A stretch of DNA of 6,210 nt from Anaerolineales bacterium (lineage in GTDB: Bacteria; Chloroflexota; Anaerolineae; Anaerolineales; JABWBV01): NCBI GenBank assembly GCA_027019845.1, contig JALUWE010000538.1:1-6210 (forward strand), in the 5' to 3' direction. The position numbers and the translations under genes were made by a program. The first letter of the stretch is position 1; each line of letters begins with the position of its first letter. The notes under the pieces are model-generated. The model searched no databases. It was given only the letters and a program-made list of their open reading frames with translations, and was not told where the DNA came from. Shown here piece after piece: positions 1 to 4,993 of the stretch.

Positions 1-2
1 CC

Positions 3-308
3 CCCTCTCGAGCCGAAACATACCAACCCTATACCGACAAAGAGATCATTTTCGGCATCCGCCCGGAGGACATCCACAACCCCGACTTCGCCCCGCCCGG
101 CATCGAACCGGCGTACGTCCCCGGAAAAATCGACGTGACCGAAATTATGGGCAACGAAATTTTCGCCTATCTGCAAAACGGCCGGCATTCCTTCATCGCC
201 CGCGTCGATCCGCGTTCCCGTTACAAGATGGGCCAGGAGGTGCAGGTCATCTTCAACATGGCAAACATGCACATCTTCGACAAGGATACGGAGAAGGCGA
301 TTCGGTGA
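3..308 (+). CDS. Sugar ABC transporter ATP-binding protein, C-terminal part (MalK/UgpC type), truncated at the window start
   Basis: Only the last 101 codons are present; the Walker A, signature and Walker B motifs lie upstream of the window. The frame opens at base 3 and ends at TGA 306-308. The readable part contains IIFGIRPEDI, which is the usual junction between the nucleotide-binding domain and the C-terminal regulatory (TOBE/OB-fold) domain of MalK/UgpC/MsmX-type ATPases. It is followed by VTEIMGNEIFAYL, ARVDPRSRYKMGQEVQV and the typical ending NMHIFDKDTEKAIR. In this family the ATPase energises uptake of sugars or glycerol-3-phosphate together with two permeases and a binding protein; the substrate cannot be told from this fragment. 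The stop is 26 nt before apgM, so the two genes may share a transcript. Family assignment is confident; specificity is not. Confidence 0.85.
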   Translation, partial: PSRAETYQPYTDKEIIFGIRPEDIHNPDFAPPGIEPAYVPGKIDVTEIMGNEIFAYLQNGRHSFIARVDPRSRYKMGQEVQVIFNMANMHIFDKDTEKAIR

Positions 309-318
309 GGGGAAAGTG

Positions 319-339
319 TAAGGCGTAAGGCGTAATGCC
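319..339 (+). repeat. Heptamer tandem repeat carrying the apgM Shine-Dalgarno and start codon
   Basis: TAAGGCG at 319-325 is repeated exactly at 326-332 and followed by a degenerate third copy, TAATGCC, at 333-339. The third copy contains the apgM ATG (335-337). The second copy provides AAGG (327-330) four bases upstream of the ATG, the only nearby Shine-Dalgarno-like stretch. AGGC 328-331 and GCCT 337-340 could form a 4-bp hairpin around the start, though so short a stem is weak. Short heptamer repeats of this sort are known in intergenic regions of cyanobacteria and some other bacteria; whether this one belongs to a dispersed family is not visible here. Confidence 0.6.
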
Positions 340-1543
340 TCACAAATATCTCCAACCGCTGCTCAACGAAAGAACATCCAAGATCGTGCTGCTGGTGCTG
401 GACGGGCTGGGGGGACTGCCCGTCGAACCCGGCGGCCCGACCGAGCTAGAGGCCGCCCACACCCCTCACCTGGACCGGCTGGCCGCGGAAGGCTCGCTGG
501 GACAAACGATTCCCATTCGCCCCGGGATCACGCCCGGGTCCGGCCCTGCGCACCTGGCGCTGTTCGGCTATGACCCGCTGGCGTATGCGGTGGGCCGCGG
601 CGCGCTCTCCGCCTTGGGGGTCGGCATGGATTTCGCGCCCGGGGACGTGGCCGCGCGCGGCAACTTCTGCACGCTGGACCAAAACGGGCTGATCACAGAC
701 CGCCGCGCGGGACGCATCCCTACCGACGAGGCCGCGCCCCTGGTGGAAAAGCTACGAGCCATCCGGGTGCCGGGTGTGCGCGTGGAGGTCGCGCCGGTCA
801 AAGAATACCGCTTCGCGGTGGTGATGCGCGGCGAGGGGCTGTCCCCCCATCTGGCCGACACCGATCCGCAGGCCACCGGGAAGCCGCCCCTGCCGGTGAC
901 CGCCACCCAGCCGGAGGCCGAAGAAACCGCGCGGCTGTTCAACCAATGGATCGCGGCGGCCCGCAAAGCCCTGGCCGATCAGCCGCGCGCCAACGGCGTC
1001 ACCCTGCGCGGGTTTGCCACCGACCCCGGTATGCCGAAGTATCGGGAGGTTTACGGGCTGCGGGCCGCGTGCGTGGCCGTGTACCCGATGTACAAGGGCG
1101 TGTCGCGGCTGGTGGGCATGGATGTGGTCCCGTTCGAGGGCGAATCTCCCGCGGACGAGTTCGCCGCGGCGGCTCGTATCTGGGACGAGTACGATTTCAT
1201 CTTCATCCACATCAAGAAGACCGACAGCATGGGCGAAGACGGCAATTTCCAGGGCAAGGTGAAGGTAATCGAAAGCGTGGACGCCGCGCTGCCCGCGCTG
1301 CTGGAACGGAAGCCGGACGTATTGATGGTAACAGGCGATCACGCCACTCCGGCGCGGCTGCGCTCCCACTCCTGGCACCCGGTGCCCTTTTTGCTGTGGG
1401 CCCCGGCCTCCCACCTGCCCGACGCGCAAACCGCGTTCGGGGAGCGCGCTTGCGCCCGCGGCGGGTTGGGGACGTTTCTGGCGCAGGAGGCCATGTCACT
1501 GGCCCTGGCGCACGCACTACGGTTGAAGAAATACGGGGCATAG
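335..1543 (+). CDS. apgM: 2,3-bisphosphoglycerate-independent phosphoglycerate mutase, archaeal type
   Basis: This cytosolic enzyme interconverts 3-phosphoglycerate and 2-phosphoglycerate in glycolysis and gluconeogenesis through a metal-bound phosphoserine intermediate. The 402 residues match the usual length of the archaeal-type (ApgM, alkaline-phosphatase superfamily) enzymes, which are shorter than the roughly 510-residue bacterial GpmI. Visible motifs in order are KIVLLVLDGLGG (metal ligand D23), ELEAAHTPHLDRLA (38-50), and GITPGSGPAHLALFGYDP, whose S69 is the probable phosphorylated serine. KKTDSMGEDG (295-303, D297) and VTGDHATP (332-339, D335 and H336) follow, then SHSWHPVPFLLW (345-355, H345 and H348). 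All expected active-site elements appear present, so it should be functional. The ATG at 335 is chosen because a stop codon (TAA) lies in frame just upstream and the conserved core begins at residue 15. It follows a sugar transporter ATPase gene by 26 nt, which suits a role in carbon metabolism but does not prove co-regulation. Codon usage is strongly G+C-rich compared with the kinase gene downstream. Confidence 0.93.
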   Translation: MPHKYLQPLLNERTSKIVLLVLDGLGGLPVEPGGPTELEAAHTPHLDRLAAEGSLGQTIPIRPGITPGSGPAHLALFGYDPLAYAVGRGALSALGVGMDFAPGDVAARGNFCTLDQNGLITDRRAGRIPTDEAAPLVEKLRAIRVPGVRVEVAPVKEYRFAVVMRGEGLSPHLADTDPQATGKPPLPVTATQPEAEETARLFNQWIAAARKALADQPRANGVTLRGFATDPGMPKYREVYGLRAACVAVYPMYKGVSRLVGMDVVPFEGESPADEFAAAARIWDEYDFIFIHIKKTDSMGEDGNFQGKVKVIESVDAALPALLERKPDVLMVTGDHATPARLRSHSWHPVPFLLWAPASHLPDAQTAFGERACARGGLGTFLAQEAMSLALAHALRLKKYGA

Positions 1544-1566
1544 AAGAGGGCAGCACCTATCCACGG

Positions 1567-1619
1567 GGGATTGTTTTAATTTCATTACCGAACAATTCCA
1601 ATCGAAGAATCACCTTCGA
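1567..1619 (+). other. Two short hairpins after apgM, possible weak terminator or operator
   Basis: GGGATTGTT (1567-1575) can pair with AACAATTCC (1591-1599) with one G-T wobble and a 15-nt loop. TCGAAG (1602-1607) pairs perfectly with CTTCGA (1614-1619) over a 6-nt loop. Neither is followed by a run of T, so a classical intrinsic terminator is not supported. The second sits just upstream of the predicted promoter and could equally be a protein-binding palindrome. The function is unknown. Confidence 0.3.
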
Positions 1620-1624
1620 GTGGC

Positions 1625-1653
1625 GTTTCGTTCACTTGATGACATGCTATAAT
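1625..1653 (+). promoter_or_regulatory. Predicted extended -10 promoter for the kinase-LysM-LCP operon
   Basis: TGCTATAAT at 1645-1653 is a perfect TATAAT -10 box (1648-1653) with the TGn extension that strengthens sigma-70-type promoters. The -35 region is poor: GTTTCG (1625-1630) gives a 17-bp spacer and TTTCGT (1626-1631) a 16-bp spacer, neither close to TTGACA. Extended -10 promoters commonly tolerate a weak -35. Transcription would start near 1660 and leave a leader of about 300 nt before the kinase ATG. This is the best promoter-like sequence in the window. That it drives the downstream operon is inferred from position and strand. Confidence 0.55.
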
Positions 1654-1667
1654 CACCAATGTATTAT

Positions 1668-1699
1668 TTAGGGATCCCGCTTTGTTGCCGATCCCCTAA
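1668..1699. repeat. Imperfect inverted repeat near the predicted transcription start
   Basis: TTAGGGATC (1668-1676) is the reverse complement of GATCCCCTAA (1690-1699) apart from one extra C in the right arm. The loop is 13 nt. It would form a hairpin at the very 5' end of the predicted transcript. No T-run follows, so I do not call it a terminator. It may protect the transcript end, bind a regulator, or be the edge of an inserted repeat element. Confidence 0.45.
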
Positions 1700-1868
1700 G
1701 ATGACAGTACTTACGCCGTTCATGCCTGTGGTGTCATTGCGAGGCGGGCTGTGCCCGCCAAAGCAATCTCCTCCACGATGTAGGGGATTGCTTCGCACCC
1801 TTTCGGGTGCTCGCAATGACACCAAACCCGTACTTGATCATCAACTGCGTCAGTACTGTAAGATGACA
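1697..1868. repeat. 10-bp direct repeats flanking the palindromic element
   Basis: TAAGATGACA occurs at 1697-1706 and again at 1859-1868, on either side of the 94-bp palindrome. CAGTACT also occurs on both sides (1705-1711 and 1851-1857), but on opposite sides of the 10-mer. The copies could be a target-site duplication from insertion of a non-autonomous element of about 150 bp. The element inside does not end exactly at the repeats, so this remains a guess. Confidence 0.4.
1730..1823. repeat. 94-bp multi-arm palindrome, REP/MITE-like dispersed repeat
   Basis: The outer arms GGTGTCATTGCGAG (1730-1743) and CTCGCAATGACACC (1810-1823) are perfect 14-bp inverted repeats. Between them lie three further hairpins. 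GGCGGGC/GCCCGCC sits at 1743-1749 and 1753-1759. AAGCAATC/GATTGCTT sits at 1761-1768 and 1786-1793, extendable through a wobble. GCACCC/GGGTGC sits at 1795-1800 and 1805-1810. The whole can fold as a cloverleaf in RNA or a branched cruciform in DNA. From memory, the core strings TCATTGCGAG, AAGCAATCT and CTCGCAATGA recur as intergenic repeats in many unrelated bacterial genomes, so this is probably a copy of a dispersed family. It has no coding capacity. Here it lies within the predicted leader of the kinase operon. Confidence 0.75.
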
Positions 1869-1956
1869 CATGAAATTGGGGGCCGAGGCAGCCTCGAGTC
1901 GGTGCATACCGGCTGCTCATCGCATTCGGCTTCCCCATGACAGGGACAAATCCTTC

Positions 1957-4023
1957 ATGTCATCAGCGCTGCTGCAAATTTACTCCTTGCTGACCACCCC
2001 GCCCGGCAATTTAACGTATCACCTTGTTCTGGCCTTTTCGATTCTCGTCGCTCTGGTAACCGCTATCCCCCAACTGCGTGATAGAAAAATTTCGGGATGG
2101 GGCAGAACCGTTCTTGGGTTGTCTCTTTTGCTCGCCAGCCGGCTGTTTTTAATCACATTGGCGGGGTTGGCCTTCTTAGGAGTGTTCAACTCCCAGGCTG
2201 TTCTTCCTCCACTCGACAGAGCGGTGTCCGCCCTGGGCATCTTGGTGATTGTATGGCTTTGGGGGCTACCCAAACCCTCTCGATTGGGGGACATTGCCGC
2301 GGTCTTACTCGCGTTATTGGTTGCGACCGCCGCTGTATTCAGCCTGATCAGCTGGTCCGGTAACGCGGCAGGCACGCCTTTTAACAATTTCTGGTTGAAT
2401 TCGGCGTGGGAAATCTTTTCCATCGTGCTGATTTTGTTGGGAATGCTGCTTTTGGTGCTCCAAAGAGAGGAAAAATGGGAGCAGGGTTTTACCATACTGC
2501 TCATTCTTGTCTCGGGCCATCTCGCGCATCTCTTCCTTCCAGACATCAATGGATATTTTCCTGCGGCTGTGCGCCTGGCACAAATAGCAGCCTACCCTTT
2601 GCTGTTTACCCTCACCCAACGGGAAGCACAACCCTCTTCAGTCCCCCAGCTTGCCGAGGAGGGCGCACAAGGCGAGACAACTCACGAAACGGACGATTTA
2701 GAAGCCATGCGCTCAGAGCTGGAAACATTGAGACAGAAAAACACCTCTTTGACTACTGAGGTTCTCAGCCTCAGAGAGGCGTTGAATCTCGCCACACCGG
2801 AGGCGGATAACCCGTCTGCATTGCTGGATGCGCACCAACGGGCCAAAGACCAGATCGCACTCCTCGAGAAAGAGAACGAAAACCTTCGCAAGTTAATTGA
2901 AGAGCAGCACCCGGCGGTGAGCGAGCTTGAAGAAAGTTTGGCTGCCCTGACAGCCGAGCATGAAGCGGCTCAAAAAGTGATTGCCCGGTTGGAGGCCGAA
3001 ATTGCGGAACTTCGCTCCTCGGCGGAACCCAAAAGGAGCACCGAGGAAATGGATGAACTCATCGCCGCTCTCCATACCGAAAACGAAAAACTTCGCCTGG
3101 AGCTGGAAAATGCGCGGCGGCAAATGGCTAAAATGTCCGAAGATGCGCCTGCCGCCCTTTCCGAGGACTATTTGGAAAATGAGCTTCGTGACGCTTTGAA
3201 AGAAATCGCCCGGCTCCAGAAATTGCTGGGAGAGGCGGAGATTCAAATCTTTCAACTAGAAAGACAAATTCAGGCCACGAAGTCTTCTGACAGATGGAAC
3301 CTGATCGTCTCCATTGCCCAAGAAATGCGGCAACCCATGTCCTCAGTGGTGGGGTACTCCGATTTTTTGTTGAGCGAATCGGTCGGTATACTGGGAGCCT
3401 TGCAGCGCAAATTTCTGGAACGGGTGAAAGCCTCCACGGAGCGCATGAACTCGATGATAGAAAATCTGGTGCAAATTGCAACCATGGAAGCCGGGCACAC
3501 AAAACTCACCCTGGGCATCGTCGATCTTGCCGAAGTCATCGATACAGCCATCTCAAACGCCAGCCCCCAGATTCGCGAAAAGAACATCACCCTGTTAATG
3601 GAATTACCGGACGACATCCCCCATCTGGAGGGCGACCCCGATGCCATTCAACTGATCCTCACCCACATATTCCAGAACGCCAGCGCAGCCACCCCCCCCG
3701 AAGGAGAGATCAACATCAGTCTCGGCTTCGAAAACTTCGGCGACAGCCAGGAATACATCCTGCTCAAAGTAACCGACAGCGGCGACGGCATTCCCCCTGA
3801 AGAAATCCAACACGTATTCGAGCATTCCCAACAAGACGACGAGCACACGGTCCCGGGGTTGGGCGGCTCGAACGTTGGACTGGCGATCTCGAAAACATTG
3901 GTGGAGGCGCACGGCGGCAGAATTTGGGTCGAATCAGAGCTGGGAAAGGGGTCAACGTTCAGCATTCTGTTGCCTCTCTCTCAAACTCCTCCCGCCAGTC
4001 TGATCTCGGAGTGGAGCGGTTAA
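1957..4023 (+). CDS. Multi-pass membrane histidine-kinase-like protein with coiled coil, lacking the phospho-acceptor histidine
   Basis: This protein of 688 residues has about seven hydrophobic segments (roughly 22-40, 52-78, 91-104, 112-132, 152-168, 177-194, 202-219). A long heptad-rich, Glu/Lys/Leu-rich coiled coil follows at about 246-441, then a kinase core. The dimerisation region reads SIAQEMRQPMSSVVGYSDFL (452-471), which aligns with the usual H-box S-x-x-HELRTPL-x-x-I-x-GY. The phosphorylated His is Gln455 (CAA at 3319-3321). The ATPase domain keeps the N box (FQNAS, N574), the G1 box (VTDSGDGI, D607) and the G2 box with GLGGSNVGLAISKTLVEAHGG, so ATP binding seems preserved. It may be a pseudokinase, or it may signal through a partner; no response regulator is in view. 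I chose the ATG at 1957, with AGGG 10 nt upstream at 1942-1945. An in-frame ATG at 1870 would add 29 residues without membrane or domain character. The stop is 1 nt before the LysM gene, which indicates co-transcription. The N-terminal half is less G+C-rich than apgM. Confidence 0.88.
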   Translation: MSSALLQIYSLLTTPPGNLTYHLVLAFSILVALVTAIPQLRDRKISGWGRTVLGLSLLLASRLFLITLAGLAFLGVFNSQAVLPPLDRAVSALGILVIVWLWGLPKPSRLGDIAAVLLALLVATAAVFSLISWSGNAAGTPFNNFWLNSAWEIFSIVLILLGMLLLVLQREEKWEQGFTILLILVSGHLAHLFLPDINGYFPAAVRLAQIAAYPLLFTLTQREAQPSSVPQLAEEGAQGETTHETDDLEAMRSELETLRQKNTSLTTEVLSLREALNLATPEADNPSALLDAHQRAKDQIALLEKENENLRKLIEEQHPAVSELEESLAALTAEHEAAQKVIARLEAEIAELRSSAEPKRSTEEMDELIAALHTENEKLRLELENARRQMAKMSEDAPAALSEDYLENELRDALKEIARLQKLLGEAEIQIFQLERQIQATKSSDRWNLIVSIAQEMRQPMSSVVGYSDFLLSESVGILGALQRKFLERVKASTERMNSMIENLVQIATMEAGHTKLTLGIVDLAEVIDTAISNASPQIREKNITLLMELPDDIPHLEGDPDAIQLILTHIFQNASAATPPEGEINISLGFENFGDSQEYILLKVTDSGDGIPPEEIQHVFEHSQQDDEHTVPGLGGSNVGLAISKTLVEAHGGRIWVESELGKGSTFSILLPLSQTPPASLISEWSG

Positions 4024-4024
4024 A

Positions 4025-4966
4025 ATGGCTTCTTTTCGCCAACTGTTGGCGGGGCTTTCGCTCGGAGCGATCTCGATTTTGATTGTGGCCGGAAGCATCT
4101 TCCTGGCATTTGCCGAAGAAAACACCGGCACAGCGCCAGTCTTCCCAACGCCCACTTTTAGCGTCACACCTCTCCCGACCGGACGGAGTGGGGAAACAGC
4201 GGTTGCCCAGCCCCCCACGCCCACCTTTCCTCCATCACCAACCAACCCGCCACCCACCGACTGTCTCCCCCCCACCGGATGGGTGCGTATGGAAGTCCAA
4301 GACGGCGACACGCTGGAAACAATTGCTCAGGCAACTGGCATATCCGTTGAGTCGCTCAAAAACAACAACTGCCTTTTTGTGGATACACTCCTGCCCGGCA
4401 CCGATCTCTACGTCCCCTTTCTGACACCTACCCCATCTCCCGCGGCCAGCCCAACACCGAAAAACACAGCCATTCCCTGCGGCCCGCCTGCCGGGTGGGT
4501 GCTCTACACCGTACAGGAAGGCGAAACCCTGTTCCGTCTCAGCCAGGCTTTTCAGACCACGGTATTCCAGTTACAAAACGCCAATTGCCTGGGGAGCAGC
4601 ACCCTGATCAAAGCCGGGCAAAAACTCTTCGTGCCCAACCGCCCGACCATCACGCCTACTCCAACCAATACACCCCTCCCGACCAATACGCCGCTTCCAA
4701 CCAGCACACCCCTCCCGACCAATACGCCGCTTCCAACCAGCACACCCGTCCCGACCAACACCCCGACCCCAACACCCCTGCCCACGGAAACCGGCACGCC
4801 CGTTCCATCGCCAACGCCCACCCCAACCAACACACCCATCACGCCCACACCCACATTCACAGATACGCCCCCCGCGACGGGAACTCCCACGCCCACCCCG
4901 ACGTTTACAAACACACCGACACCATCCGTCACTCCCCTGCCTCCCACCAACACGCCCACCCCGTAA
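4025..4966 (+). CDS. Secreted protein with two LysM modules and a Thr/Pro-rich tail
   Basis: The N-terminus (residues 1-30) is a Sec-type signal or membrane anchor, with a possible signal peptidase I site AFA|EE after residue 30. A Thr/Pro-rich spacer leads to LysM 1 (about 87-131, VQDGDTLETIAQATGISVESLKNNNC) and LysM 2 (about 159-204, VQEGETLFRLSQAFQTTVFQLQNANC). LysM domains bind N-acetylglucosamine-containing glycans, chiefly peptidoglycan. Both modules start with C-x-PP-x-GW and carry a second Cys exactly 36 residues later (C80/C116 and C152/C188), which suggests one disulfide per module. Residues 205-313 are almost only T, P, N, S and L, probably an extended wall-spanning stalk. No catalytic domain is seen, so the role is probably binding or scaffolding. 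The ATG lies 1 nt after the kinase stop, with GGAG (4013-4016) 8 nt upstream. Family assignment is firm; the biological task is inferred. Confidence 0.88.
   Translation: MASFRQLLAGLSLGAISILIVAGSIFLAFAEENTGTAPVFPTPTFSVTPLPTGRSGETAVAQPPTPTFPPSPTNPPPTDCLPPTGWVRMEVQDGDTLETIAQATGISVESLKNNNCLFVDTLLPGTDLYVPFLTPTPSPAASPTPKNTAIPCGPPAGWVLYTVQEGETLFRLSQAFQTTVFQLQNANCLGSSTLIKAGQKLFVPNRPTITPTPTNTPLPTNTPLPTSTPLPTNTPLPTSTPVPTNTPTPTPLPTETGTPVPSPTPTPTNTPITPTPTFTDTPPATGTPTPTPTFTNTPTPSVTPLPPTNTPTP
4670..4747 (+). repeat. 36-bp tandem repeat (two perfect copies) within the LysM protein tail
   Basis: Two identical 36-bp units lie at 4675-4710 and 4711-4746; identity at period 36 extends over 4670-4747. Each unit encodes LPTNTPLPTSTP. 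Degenerate relatives of the unit continue on both sides, including the following VPTNTPTPTP. Thirty-six is a multiple of three, so gain or loss of units would change the stalk length without breaking the frame. Confidence 0.85.
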
Positions 4967-4993
4967 AACATCACTGCGCATCCAGGTACCAGG

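Larger units (their letters stand above)
1544..1956. other. 413-bp intergenic region with promoter, hairpins and a dispersed-type palindrome
   Basis: I see no convincing gene here. The open frames that cross it run through the palindrome, lack family resemblance and have no good ribosome binding site. Contents from left to right are: small hairpins after apgM (1567-1619), an extended -10 promoter motif (1645-1653), an imperfect inverted repeat (1668-1699), a 94-bp multi-arm palindrome (1730-1823), then short hairpins GAGG/CCTC-type (1884-1896) and CGGT/ACCG (1900-1911) ahead of the kinase start. The hexamer ATGACA or its complement occurs seven times between 1639 and 1963. The region probably separates two transcription units and forms the leader of the second. 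Confidence 0.7.

Noticed and set aside
752..1429. 225-codon minus-strand open frame inside apgM
   Set aside because: High-G+C antisense open frames are common, and the apgM motifs on the + strand are unambiguous and uninterrupted.
1668..1699. Rho-independent terminator
   Set aside because: The hairpin is imperfect with a 13-nt loop, has no T-run after it, and lies downstream of the predicted promoter.
1730..1823. CRISPR repeat or tRNA gene suggested by the cloverleaf-like fold
   Set aside because: There is only one unit with no spacers, and tRNA hallmarks such as the T-loop GTTCGA box and a CCA-type acceptor layout are absent.
1659..1940. 93-codon open frame through the intergenic region
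   Set aside because: It runs straight across the palindromic repeat, shows no recognisable domain, and lacks a convincing ribosome binding site.
1870..1956. 29-residue N-terminal extension of the kinase from the ATG at 1870
   Set aside because: The extra residues show no hydrophobic or domain character, the stretch contains hairpins and the presumed leader, and the ATG at 1957 has an AGGG at suitable distance. Translation from 1870 is not excluded.
4670..4747. CRISPR-like array based on 36-bp period
   Set aside because: The units are directly adjacent without spacers and encode an in-frame Thr/Pro repeat of the LysM protein.
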